This document shows, piece after piece, positions 1 to 7,959 of a stretch of DNA of 64,000 bases (position 1 is its first letter; each line of letters begins with the position of its first letter). This DNA comes from Bacillota bacterium. Its GTDB lineage: Bacteria > Bacillota > Clostridia > Lachnospirales > Lachnospiraceae. The position numbers were made by a program, and so were the translations under genes. The notes beneath the pieces were generated by a model. That model was not told the DNA's origin. It did no database searches and saw nothing but the letters and a program-made list of their open reading frames with translations. The DNA lies in NCBI GenBank assembly GCA_023414355.1, contig JAEZOB010000020.1, forward strand, positions 1 to 64,000. The letters run 5' to 3'.

Positions 1-83
1 ACTTATACATCTACCCCTTTTTAGTAAGTTTGGTCGCAGAACGGAGGGAGGTAGGCTGGTTATAAGTGCATTTTAATATAAAA

Positions 84-115
84 AAATATCGGGGTGAAGT
101 ATCACCCCAATATTT
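84..115. terminator. Hairpin, probable bidirectional terminator
   Basis: A 14-position stem (AAATAT-C-GGGGTGA / TCACCCC-A-ATATTT, one mismatch, AGTA loop) lies in AT-rich DNA. A T-run follows it on the minus strand. No gene could be supported in bases 1-83, so what it terminates is unknown; the upstream gene probably lies outside the window. Confidence 0.5.
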
Positions 116-167
116 ATTATAGAACCATTTTTTTATGCTTAGAAACGGGGTTCCCCAGCTCCAAGCA

Positions 168-193
168 AAAATGAAGTCGTAAGACTTCATTTT
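168..193 (+). terminator. Hairpin terminator with GTAA loop
   Basis: Perfect 11-bp stem AAAATGAAGTC / GACTTCATTTT with a GTAA tetraloop, its right arm ending in TTTT. It lies just upstream of the promoter of the first gene and would insulate that gene from upstream transcription. Confidence 0.5.
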
Positions 194-225
194 CCATTGT
201 CCTATCGCAAATTAGTATAAAAATT

Positions 226-254
226 TTGAATTTATTCCATATCTGTTATATAAT
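226..254 (+). promoter_or_regulatory. SigA-type promoter of the stalk-domain gene
   Basis: -35 TTGAAT (226-231), 17-bp spacer, -10 TATAAT (249-254). It lies 73 bp upstream of the chosen start codon at 328. Confidence 0.6.
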
Positions 255-327
255 GTTATTAACTGAATAGTACCATGAGAAATGTTCAAAACGCTTCAAA
301 GAAACGTACATAAGAATGGAGGAGAAC

Positions 328-1689
328 ATGAGAAAAGTAATTTCATTGATCTTATTATTCGTTATGACAGTAATGCTGGTAGTACAAGGTCCGCTTGTGA
401 AAGCAGAGGCAGCGTCGGAGGACAGATCTTTTCTAAAGGGATTATCCGGAGGAGAGAAAATAATTGCAGAGGCAGTTTATGCAGGATATTTAAAAAAGGT
501 TCCCACACTCTCGGAGGAGGTGGCGACGTTCACCAGGCCGAAGATGGAAGCAATCAGTAAGGTAATTCAGGCAAATTTGCTTGCCAATAAAGCCGCTTTT
601 GAGAACGTGGTTTATCAGCAGCCGGATTTATCTGGAATGCTTACGGGTCTGCCACCGGAATCTGTATTATCCATGATCCCTGCTGAGACAAAGCAGTTGG
701 CAATAGAAAAGGCTCAGAAAGAAGCAGCCGCACAGATCAAACAGACCTTTGCAGAGCTTCCGAAGAAGATTAATGCAGATATCGCTCAATCTGTCGATCT
801 TGTTTCAACTACTATGAATGATGAGGTTAAGGAAATGATTAAAACACTCATCTATGAGATCGGGGATGTGATAGATGCGGCAATCAGTGAGTCTATCGAG
901 TCAGAGGTGGAAGGTGTTGTTCCGGCGGTATTAGAACAGCTTCCGGAGGATATGCAGGACCTTTCCCCAGAGGAGATAGCAATCAAATATCAGGAGAGAA
1001 TCCGTCCGGCAGCGGAAGCGGCTTTGCGACCAGCGCTGGAAGCTGAGATGAAAGCAGAAATCAGTCAATTGGCGAAGGAAATTATCGAAGATCCGATTAA
1101 TGCACTGGTGAATTCGCAAATGGCAACTGTGGACACAGATGCCTGCGATAGCCTGATCAAGCAGATTCCGGCTTACTTAAAAGAATTTGTTCCTGAGGCA
1201 TTCATTAAAGCGACGGTAGATACAGAAATAAAAGCCTTGAATGCAGCTCTTCCTCAAATGGTGGAAGAAGCACAGAAGCCGATGCAGGCAAAAATCAAGA
1301 AGACAATCGATGATTTTATTGATGCACAAACCAAATTATATATTAACGGTAAAATGAGTACGATAAAGACCAGGATCCTGAATAATCAGTCATTCCTGGC
1401 ATGGGATAATACCTTGAAGGCGATCGGAGCCAAATCTACCTTCAACAGCAAGACTAAGACTATAACAGTAATCAAGGGAAAGACAAAAGTAGAATTCATC
1501 CTTGGCAGCAGGACGATCAAGGTGAATGGAAAAACCGTAAAAAATGCTCTTGATAACGGTGAGCAGCCCCAGCTAGCAGGTAAGCTTCCGGTGCTTCCGG
1601 CAGAGGAGCTTGCTGAGCTTTTTGGCTATGAATGCAGCTACAATCAGGAGTGGGGTATGACCACAATCGGGATAGTCTCAGATAAGTAA
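328..1689 (+). CDS. Secreted protein with C-terminal copper amine oxidase-like (stalk) domain
   Basis: Start ATG 328 is chosen over ATG 316 because GGAGG (318-322) overlaps the earlier ATG and is spaced 5 nt from 328. The 453-residue product has a signal peptide (about residues 1-29, ending near VKAEAA). A long charged, helix-rich middle follows (about 30-335, few cysteines). The C-terminus (about 340-453) is rich in beta strands and matches the Cu_amine_oxidN1 stalk domain (NQSFLAWDNTLKAIGAKSTF, then TKTITVIKG). That domain is common in Firmicute cell-surface proteins and is not itself an enzyme. Function unknown; probably cell-wall or surface associated. Monocistronic, ending at a strong bidirectional terminator. 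Confidence 0.8.
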   Translation: MRKVISLILLFVMTVMLVVQGPLVKAEAASEDRSFLKGLSGGEKIIAEAVYAGYLKKVPTLSEEVATFTRPKMEAISKVIQANLLANKAAFENVVYQQPDLSGMLTGLPPESVLSMIPAETKQLAIEKAQKEAAAQIKQTFAELPKKINADIAQSVDLVSTTMNDEVKEMIKTLIYEIGDVIDAAISESIESEVEGVVPAVLEQLPEDMQDLSPEEIAIKYQERIRPAAEAALRPALEAEMKAEISQLAKEIIEDPINALVNSQMATVDTDACDSLIKQIPAYLKEFVPEAFIKATVDTEIKALNAALPQMVEEAQKPMQAKIKKTIDDFIDAQTKLYINGKMSTIKTRILNNQSFLAWDNTLKAIGAKSTFNSKTKTITVIKGKTKVEFILGSRTIKVNGKTVKNALDNGEQPQLAGKLPVLPAEELAELFGYECSYNQEWGMTTIGIVSDK

Positions 1690-1748
1690 AAGTTACCAAT
1701 CACTGACGGGCCATATATTACATGGGCATGATATCGCAGTAATGAAAT

Positions 1749-1810
1749 AAAAAGTGAAAGGACCAGCCTTCCCACTATATAGCTTGGGGAAGCTGGTCCT
1801 TTCACTTTTT
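1749..1810. terminator. Strong bidirectional terminator between convergent genes
   Basis: Long inverted repeat: left arm 1749-1773 and right arm 1786-1810 (core AAGTGAAAGGACCAGC / GCTGGTCCTTTCACTT), a 12-nt loop, and T5/A5 at both ends. It separates the plus-strand stalk-domain gene from the minus-strand mini-gene. Confidence 0.85.
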
Positions 1811-1852
1811 GACATGCAGCACCTTTAAAACAACGTTTTATTTGCTTCGTTC

Positions 1853-2014
1853 CTATCTGTTTCTGTTGGAACCGGATGCGTCATTTCTGCTGGAGCCAGC
1901 ATCATTTCTGGAAGAACCGGTATTGTTCTTGCTGGAATTTGATGAGTTATTCTTGCTGGTATTTGCATCGTTTCTGCTGGAATTAGATGTATTGTTTCTG
2001 TTTGTGTTATCCAT
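1853..2014 (-). CDS. Asn/Ser-rich 53-residue protein, unknown function
   Basis: A small minus-strand reading frame, ATG at 2014 to TAG at 1853-1855, with a near-ideal ribosome binding site (CAGGAGGAAATAGAA before ATG). The product is extremely hydrophilic: only Asn, Ser, Arg, Lys, Asp, Thr, Ala and Gly after Met1, with no hydrophobic or aromatic residue. Basic residues at 14, 21, 29, 36, 43 and 51 recur every 7-8 residues in units such as SSRNDA and SSKNN. No family recognised. Composition is compatible with a spore-associated, surface or intrinsically disordered nucleic-acid-binding peptide, but that is speculation. The 21-24 bp DNA period suggests origin by tandem duplication. Confidence 0.6.
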   Translation of the reverse strand: MDNTNRNNTSNSSRNDANTSKNNSSNSSKNNTGSSRNDAGSSRNDASGSNRNR

Positions 2015-2219
2015 TTCTATTTCCTCCTGATATTAGTTGTTTAAAACATTAATATTATTATCGATTGGTCACACTAATATTCATGAGAAGAGAAGAAATT
2101 TAGAAAAATTTACATTTTATTTTACCAACTAAGATATTCATAATGCATGTAAAATTTGATATACCGGTAATTCATAAAAAATGGAATGAATAAAGCATAT
2201 GCTCCTTCTATCATGATAA

Positions 2220-3212
2220 TTAATATAGGATATCGTTGCTGATATTTGTATAAAACAGTTTCTTGATTTCCTCAGGGTCGTTCGTGATTCCAAGGATCCA
2301 CATCAACTTACAGACGACAGCTTCCATATTCATATCATAGGCTTCCAGAATATTTACTTTACTCTTTAATTCGTGACCGACTTGATAGATATTCATATCG
2401 CTTCCCTCATTGGGAACCTGGGTGGTCATTACGACGATCTTGCCTTTCTCAGTCCATTCCTTGATTACTTCAAAATAGGTGTTATCGGGAAAAGAAGGAA
2501 TTCCGCCTACACCGTAGCTCTCTATGATTACTGCATCCTTTTTACTAAGCATATAGGACAGGATATCAGGATCTGCACCGGGGGTCAATTTGAAGAGAGA
2601 GATCCTGGGATTCAACTGATCATAGAATACAGGCTTATCCAGACTCTTTTGAGAGATGTACTGGATGATATGTTCCTCCTGTATCACTGCCAGATAAGGG
2701 TAATTAATGCTGGAGAAGGCCTGAAAACTTTTCGACCGGGTCTTGCGTGCCCTGGTTCCGAGAATGACCCTGCCATTAAATACGATCTGAATACCACTGG
2801 CCAACCCCGAAGACGCATAATAAAAGCTGTCAAAGAGATTGGTCTTGGAATCTGTAACCTCCATATTGATGGGACGCTGAGCTCCGGTAATGATCACTGG
2901 CTTTGGAGAAAATTGAATCAGATAGGATAATGCCGCTGCCGTATAAGCCATCGTATCGGTTCCATGGCAGATGACAAAGCCATCATAATTCTCGTAATTT
3001 TCACGAATGCTGTTCACCAGCAAAAGCCACAGGTCTGGTGAGATATTTGTACTGTCGATATTACACAACTGCAGGGTAGTAACCTCACACTGCTTCGATA
3101 TCGCAGGAATGAACTCAAGAATTTCCTCCGAGGTCAATTGGGGATGCAGCCCGTCAGGAGTTGCTTTAGAGGCAATCGTTCCACCTGTACCAATCATAAG
3201 TATCTTTTTCAT
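2220..3212 (-). CDS. ansA: Asparaginase, type I (cytoplasmic-like)
   Basis: Hydrolyses L-asparagine to aspartate and ammonia. The 330-residue product starts at ATG 3212 (ACGGAG 8 nt upstream); the longer open frame to 3344 would run into galM and is not needed. Family motif 1 GTGGTIAS is at residues 8-15 (catalytic Thr12). Motif 2 HGTDTMAY is at 83-90 (Thr85, Asp86). There is no signal peptide, so it should act in the cytoplasm, as AnsA-type enzymes do. It follows galM by 97 bp on the same strand and is probably cotranscribed. The length fits the family (about 320-340). Confidence 0.9.
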   Translation of the reverse strand: MKKILMIGTGGTIASKATPDGLHPQLTSEEILEFIPAISKQCEVTTLQLCNIDSTNISPDLWLLLVNSIRENYENYDGFVICHGTDTMAYTAAALSYLIQFSPKPVIITGAQRPINMEVTDSKTNLFDSFYYASSGLASGIQIVFNGRVILGTRARKTRSKSFQAFSSINYPYLAVIQEEHIIQYISQKSLDKPVFYDQLNPRISLFKLTPGADPDILSYMLSKKDAVIIESYGVGGIPSFPDNTYFEVIKEWTEKGKIVVMTTQVPNEGSDMNIYQVGHELKSKVNILEAYDMNMEAVVCKLMWILGITNDPEEIKKLFYTNISNDILY

Positions 3213-3309
3213 GTCGTATCTCCGTTCTTGTGAAGGCTGCTTCTTTTCTTCGTTGGCGTTGACTGTTTGCCCTTTGAAGAACCAAAGCTTATACCTGTCC
3301 GAAATAATA

Positions 3310-4302
3310 TTATCTGAAGAACCGATAAAGGATCGTTCTTTCATAAGGGTTGTCAGGTGTGGTATAGCTACATCTCTCCGGGCAAAAATGCGGAGTATCG
3401 GGAAGATCCTGCGGGCTTAAGACCACTGCGCAGGATTTTTGTGACCTGACATCGCCAAACAGGTAAAGGCTGTTGTCTATTAGACCTCCGGAGTAAAAAC
3501 AGACACAGGGAGCATCCGTATATAAATCCATGGAATAACCTGAGCTGTCAGACCCCAGAGTCAGCGCCCGGCTTCCGAGAGAGGATTCAGTTAGCAGAAA
3601 AGCATGATTGAAGCCCTTAGCACTTTGTAGCTGGGAATTCTTCTGATATTTGAGTAGTTGCTCAGAAATCCTCTGATTTGAGGAAAAGTCAAAGGGAGAG
3701 TGGGCACAGGGGGAATAGGCTGCCGGCGTCTGGTCGCGATAGTTTACAACAGCCATGGAGGAATTAATCTGAAGCTTCTGTTCCAATGCTGATCTGGTAA
3801 AATCACCGCTTAGGTTAATATAGGTATGGTTAGATAGATTAAGGTAGGTTTCTTGGTCAGTTGTTCCGAGATATCGTATTCGAAGAGCATTATCATTGCT
3901 TAACGTATAGATAACCTTGAGCTCTCGTTTCCCGGGATCGCCGCCCTCTCCGTCAGATAATACCGCGGACAGTTTCACACTACAGCCCTCCTGGTCCACA
4001 CGGGTTTCCACCTCCGTCCAGTTTCTGATAGAGGGATATGAAATACCGCTGTTATTATGATGTGGGCCGGTAGACGGTCCGATTGTGGCACCGGCATAGA
4101 TTGGATTATCTATATAATCGGTCCAGTCTGCATAGGATAGGACGATGTTTTTTCTGCTTCCATCAAAAAACGGAAGCAGGATTCTGCGGATGGTTGCTCC
4201 CCAGCTCAACAGATGTACCTCCATACCAAGATCGTTCTTCAGGGTATATTGAAGGATATCTGTCTGTTTCCTACTTCCCAAATATTGTATATTAATATCC
4301 AT
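3310..4302 (-). CDS. Aldose 1-epimerase family protein (galactose mutarotase-like)
   Basis: A 330-residue protein of the galactose mutarotase fold. Recognisable motifs are LSWGATIRRILLP near the N-terminus, NLSNHTYINLSGD (the family's catalytic-His region), GFNHAFLL, and the C-terminal PQDLPDTPHF...YRFF block. Two family positions look altered. The usual GRYANRI segment is replaced by GPSTGPHHNNSG. The LExQ motif that carries the catalytic glutamate reads VLSPQ (Glu to Ser). It may be an inactive or altered-specificity member, so galM is not assigned. First gene of a unit with the asparaginase, under a cre-like site. Confidence 0.8.
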   Translation of the reverse strand: MDINIQYLGSRKQTDILQYTLKNDLGMEVHLLSWGATIRRILLPFFDGSRKNIVLSYADWTDYIDNPIYAGATIGPSTGPHHNNSGISYPSIRNWTEVETRVDQEGCSVKLSAVLSDGEGGDPGKRELKVIYTLSNDNALRIRYLGTTDQETYLNLSNHTYINLSGDFTRSALEQKLQINSSMAVVNYRDQTPAAYSPCAHSPFDFSSNQRISEQLLKYQKNSQLQSAKGFNHAFLLTESSLGSRALTLGSDSSGYSMDLYTDAPCVCFYSGGLIDNSLYLFGDVRSQKSCAVVLSPQDLPDTPHFCPERCSYTTPDNPYERTILYRFFR

Positions 4303-4422
4303 ATAAAATCACTCGTACCTTTCAATCGCAATAGCCTTTGCACTTAATAACAAACTGATGAGCACTACCGTCTGACAGAGCTACCGACAGACCAATAAAG
4401 TCTATCATCGGTCTGATATGTA

Positions 4423-4463
4423 ATTATAGTAGCTTCTTTCCTTGTTTTTTGCAAGCGTTTTCA
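4423..4463 (-). promoter_or_regulatory. Promoter -10 and catabolite-responsive (cre) site of the mutarotase-asparaginase unit
   Basis: On the minus strand TGAAAACGCTTGCA (4450-4463) fits the CcpA cre consensus TGNAANCGNTNNCA. It sits over the -35 region of a TATAAT -10 (4423-4428), a position typical of repression. The unit's start codon is 121 bp downstream of the -10. The site is near-palindromic, so an effect on the plus-strand gene at 4569 is also possible. Confidence 0.55.
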
Positions 4464-4568
4464 AATCAATTCAGAGGAAGAAGACGCATTTCAAATGAAA
4501 GGCTTGGGAACACTACAATTTGAAAGCCGGTCTTTGTCCTGTTGCTTGTTGAGAAAGTGAGGGAGCTT

Positions 4569-4970
4569 ATGTTTAAGGCGCGATTATTTGGGATTGTGGC
4601 AGCAGTTGCAGTCACAATCGTTGGAGTAACTCCGGTTACTGCCCTTGCAGCTGAGACGGATACAGGGACGATGACATTGTCGGAAAGGGATACGAACCAG
4701 AAAGGCAGCAGAGCACTTTTTGAAGAAAAGGTAAATAAAGCAATCCGGAAATGGAACACCTTAACGGCAGATCAGAAGAACGATGTATATGCCCTGCTTG
4801 ACGATGAAAGAAAAGCACAGGACAAGGTTCTGGATAAGTTGGCAGAGCTTGGCGTAATGGATAAAAAAGACACCGACGGAATGAAGTCCAGGCGAGCAGA
4901 CTATATGAAAAAGCTGAAGGAGAGCGGGGATTTTCCGTTGCTCAGGCAGAGAGGAAAGAAATGCAAATAA
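4569..4970 (+). CDS. Secreted DUF2680-like protein
   Basis: A 133-residue product starting at ATG 4569, preceded by GAGGGAG at 5-nt spacing. The upstream TTG at 4542 lacks a site. A signal peptide covers about residues 1-28, ending TALAAE. The mature part contains the DUF2680 pattern: LTADQK, then KAQDKVLDKLAELGVMDKKD, a K/R-rich stretch, and KESGDFPL. Small exported Firmicute proteins carry this domain; its function is unknown. It is followed by a long fold-back element instead of a simple terminator. Confidence 0.75.
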   Translation: MFKARLFGIVAAVAVTIVGVTPVTALAAETDTGTMTLSERDTNQKGSRALFEEKVNKAIRKWNTLTADQKNDVYALLDDERKAQDKVLDKLAELGVMDKKDTDGMKSRRADYMKKLKESGDFPLLRQRGKKCK

Positions 4971-5030
4971 GCTAGCGTTTAGGTTAAGGAGCGATTGAAA
5001 TAACAACGGGACGCTGCCGGCTTTCACTTA

Positions 5031-5369
5031 ATAGTATGACTACAAAGAGGCTGTAGTAATAGACGTGTTGACAGCTAAGGTAAGAACTATAGGCATTCCT
5101 CACACACTGGATCCCGGACATCCTGCCGCTATTATGTGTCATAATCGAACATAAATGTTCGTTTCTGATCTCACAATATCGGCAAGCTGTTCGGCAGACA
5201 GTGCATGTGCGCGAAAGCAAAGTGAGCATATACAAGCTTGCTTGTATATATGCGAATGCGCACGCGAACCTGATGGCGAGTTTACGAGCAAATCAGGTAG
5301 GGATACCTATAGCCCATACCTTAGCTGGCTTCAATATCTATAAAATAGCCTCTTTGTATTCATTTTATA
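5031..5369. repeat. Long fold-back (inverted repeat) element, ~339 bp
   Basis: Left arm (5031-5105: TACAAAGAGGCTG, then GACAGCTAAGGTA, ACTATAGG) pairs with right arm (5300-5369: CCTATAG, TACCTTAGCTG, AGCCTCTTTGTA) over about 65 bp with scattered mismatches. Inside are further nested stems: CGAACAT-AA-ATGTTCG (5146-5161), GTGCGC/GCGCAC, and an apex hairpin GCATATACAAG/CTTGTATATATGC. It fills the gap between convergent genes. No coding capacity or transposase is seen. It could be a MITE-like element or a very large bidirectional terminator. Confidence 0.65.
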
Positions 5370-5377
5370 AGTCTCAG

Positions 5378-7783
5378 TTATTTGGCCAGCAACTTTCCGA
5401 TACCACGGATGAAGTGGCCGTTGGCAAGAGCAACGATGCCTTCTAACTTGCGGTTTGTAATTCCACCTGCCATCTTCATAAAGCGAAGGGGCATCTCCAT
5501 GACGGATTTCTCCATCATTAATACCATGGTCGGATCAGGAGTGGTATCCCCGCCAAGCATCTTCTTCATGGATTTCTTCACAACAGAGCAGAGTATTCTG
5601 CCAATTACGGTATCTTTGATATCTCCCAGAGTAGCGTTTCTGTCGTAGGGCTTTCCGAAATGATCTTTTTTGGGAGTATAGCCTAGTAGAGAGATAAACT
5701 GCTCGTTGCTGATACGAAGCGGATAGGAAGGGTGAAGGTATTCAGTCAGCTTTTGGTACTGTTCCGCGAGCAGCATCTCCTTTCCGTCTCCTGCCAGAGA
5801 AAGAGAAATCTTCAGACGAATATCCGTACCGGAAGCACCGACCAGCAGATCATAAGTTCCACCCTCAACACACCAATCCATAACCTTGGTATTGTAATAG
5901 GCAAAGCTGCGCTGATCCAATATCATTGTCACCTTTCCGCTCTCCCCGGGCGCCAGAGAAATCTTTGCGAAGCCCTTCAGCTCCTTCTCTGCGCGGAAGA
6001 GCTTGGAAGCAGCACAGTGTATATATAATTGAACGACCTCAGCACCTGCTTCTTTTCCTGTATTGGTGACACCTAAGCTGACCTTATAATTCAGAGGAGA
6101 AAGCTCCTCTACCTCGAGGTTGCTGTATTCAAAGGTTGTATAGGACAAGCCATATCCAAAGGGGAATAATACATTTTGTTTCACTGTATCATAATAGCGG
6201 TATCCCACATAGATGCTTTCCCGGTATGGAACAGATCTCGAGGTGCCGGGGAAGTAAGAAAAGCTGGAATTATCCTGTAATGCGGCGGGGAAGGTCTCGG
6301 CAAGCTTTCCACTGGGATTTACCTTACCCAACAGCAAATCTGCGGTAGCGGCACCGCCTGCCTGGCCGGCAAGATACATGAGAAGGATACCTTTTACGCT
6401 GTCCTTCCAGGGCATCAGTACGGGCGCACCAAGCTGCAGGATTACAATGGTATTGGGATTAACCTTAGCTACTGCCTCAATCAGCTTATTATGACTTTCC
6501 GGCATATCCAAAGAGGTGCGGTCAAAGCCTTCGCTTTCATATTCCTCGGGAAGACCTGCAAAAAGAAGAACGATATCACTTTTCTTTGCCAGCTCACAGG
6601 CTTCCTTAATCTGAGCTTCCTCTACATTCTTACTTCCGAGTGTATAGCCATCGGCATAGGAAACACTAACACCGGCTTCCTTTAAGGCATCATGGGCATT
6701 ATCAAGGAAGGCGGGATTGATTCGGCTGCTGCCTGCGCCCTGGTATCTTGCTTTTTTAGCCATCTGGCCGATCACAGCGGTCTTCGCGGTTGGACAGATG
6801 GGCAGGATTTGATCATCATTCTTTAGGAGTACGGCGGATTTTCCTGCGATCTCTCTGGCGAGAGCATGATGCTCTTTGTCCTTGTTGCCGGACTTGGATT
6901 TCTTCTCCTGACCCTTCAGGATAAGCTCGGTAACACGTTGTGCAGAGAGGTCAAGATCTTCAAGGGATAAGGAGCCATCCTTTACTGCTGCGACAAGCTC
7001 TGCATCTGTATCATAATTAACAGCAGGCATCTCAAGATCCATACCGGCTCTGACACCCTGCACCCGGTCATTTACTGCACCCCAGTCACTGATAACAAGA
7101 CCGTCGAAGCCCCATTCCTTCCTGAGGATATCGGTGAGCAGATATTTATTGTCACAGCCATAGATTCCGTTGATTTTATTATAACTCGCCATAACTGTCC
7201 AGGGCTTTGATTTCTTCACGGCAGTCTCAAAGGCGGTTAGATAGATTTCTCGAAGAGCACGTTCATCTACGATGGAATCTACGGTCATACGACAGGATTC
7301 CTGATTGTTGACAGCATAATGCTTTAAGGAGGTACCTACATTTTTGCTCTGAATTCCCTTGATCAGTGCAGCTGACATCTCTCCTGCGAGATACGGGTCC
7401 TCACTGAAGTATTCGAAATTACGTCCGCAGAGAGGGCTTCTTTTTATATTTGTGCCTGGTCCGAGAATCACGGATACATCCTCATTGACACATTTTTCGC
7501 CAAGTGCTTCGCCCATTCTCTCCAGAAGCTCGGGATCGAAGCTGCAGGCTGTTGCACTTGCCGTCGGAAAGCTGGTGGCAGGGACGCTGTCATTTATGCC
7601 CAGGTGATCAGAGGCCCCGGCCTGCTTACGAAGTCCATGAGGTCCATCTGTAACCATAATAGAGCTTAGTCCCAATCGCTCTATGCTTTTCAGATACCAG
7701 AAGTTCTTACCACTGCAGAGTCCGGCCTTCTCCTCCAGAGTCATCTGCGTTACAAGTTCTTTTGCTTTTGCTTTATAATCCAT
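5378..7783 (-). CDS. Glycoside hydrolase family 3 beta-glucosidase
   Basis: An 801-residue cytoplasmic protein (no signal peptide). Start ATG 7783 lies 10 nt after GGGAGG; the two upstream ATGs overlap that site. Order: N-terminal GH3 barrel (LGPGTNIKR, NNQESCR, then GFDGLVISDWGAVND with the Asp nucleophile), GH3 C-terminal domain (SEGFDRTSLDMP, probable acid/base Glu region), and a fibronectin III-like domain (FPFGYGLSYTTFEYSN, then a GEVVQLY-like strand pattern). A ~110-residue helical tail extends beyond the domain. It probably cleaves beta-linked gluco-oligosaccharides taken up by the cell. It is divergent from an AraC regulator, its likely activator. Confidence 0.92.
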   Translation of the reverse strand: MDYKAKAKELVTQMTLEEKAGLCSGKNFWYLKSIERLGLSSIMVTDGPHGLRKQAGASDHLGINDSVPATSFPTASATACSFDPELLERMGEALGEKCVNEDVSVILGPGTNIKRSPLCGRNFEYFSEDPYLAGEMSAALIKGIQSKNVGTSLKHYAVNNQESCRMTVDSIVDERALREIYLTAFETAVKKSKPWTVMASYNKINGIYGCDNKYLLTDILRKEWGFDGLVISDWGAVNDRVQGVRAGMDLEMPAVNYDTDAELVAAVKDGSLSLEDLDLSAQRVTELILKGQEKKSKSGNKDKEHHALAREIAGKSAVLLKNDDQILPICPTAKTAVIGQMAKKARYQGAGSSRINPAFLDNAHDALKEAGVSVSYADGYTLGSKNVEEAQIKEACELAKKSDIVLLFAGLPEEYESEGFDRTSLDMPESHNKLIEAVAKVNPNTIVILQLGAPVLMPWKDSVKGILLMYLAGQAGGAATADLLLGKVNPSGKLAETFPAALQDNSSFSYFPGTSRSVPYRESIYVGYRYYDTVKQNVLFPFGYGLSYTTFEYSNLEVEELSPLNYKVSLGVTNTGKEAGAEVVQLYIHCAASKLFRAEKELKGFAKISLAPGESGKVTMILDQRSFAYYNTKVMDWCVEGGTYDLLVGASGTDIRLKISLSLAGDGKEMLLAEQYQKLTEYLHPSYPLRISNEQFISLLGYTPKKDHFGKPYDRNATLGDIKDTVIGRILCSVVKKSMKKMLGGDTTPDPTMVLMMEKSVMEMPLRFMKMAGGITNRKLEGIVALANGHFIRGIGKLLAK

Positions 7784-7871
7784 CAGTTTCATACCTCCCA
7801 TAATGAAGTAATACCAGTATCACAAAAATACATAAACTCATTTTCATATTACCAGATATGGGATAAAAAAC

Positions 7872-7889
7872 TATCTTAATTTTAAGATA
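7872..7889. promoter_or_regulatory. Palindromic operator candidate between GH3 gene and AraC regulator
   Basis: Perfect palindrome TATCTTAATTTTAAGATA (8-bp arms, TT centre) lies in the 176-bp divergent spacer, 70 bp upstream of the regulator and 89 bp upstream of the GH3 start. Its position suggests a site shared by both genes. Binding by the adjacent AraC protein is inference. Confidence 0.4.
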
Positions 7890-7959
7890 ATTATTCTATT
7901 TTTAATATGAATTCTATGCTACAATAATGAAGAGGTATGAAGTATCTGGAGGGATATGG

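Noticed and set aside
1..83. Possible 3' end of an upstream plus-strand gene (open frame ending near base 76)
   Set aside because: About 25 codons only, no recognisable family, cannot be supported from this window.
1809..2030. Plus-strand frame rich in Leu/Phe (73 codons)
   Set aside because: No ribosome binding site; it is the antisense reading of the Asn/Ser-rich mini-gene, which has an excellent site on the minus strand.
5146..5161. CGAACATAAATGTTCG as a LexA box
   Set aside because: Half-sites are separated by 6 bp instead of 4, and it lies within the fold-back element far from any gene start.
5155..5446. Two short plus-strand frames across the 5-kb fold-back and the GH3 end
   Set aside because: Located in the inverted repeat and antisense to the GH3 gene, no ribosome site.
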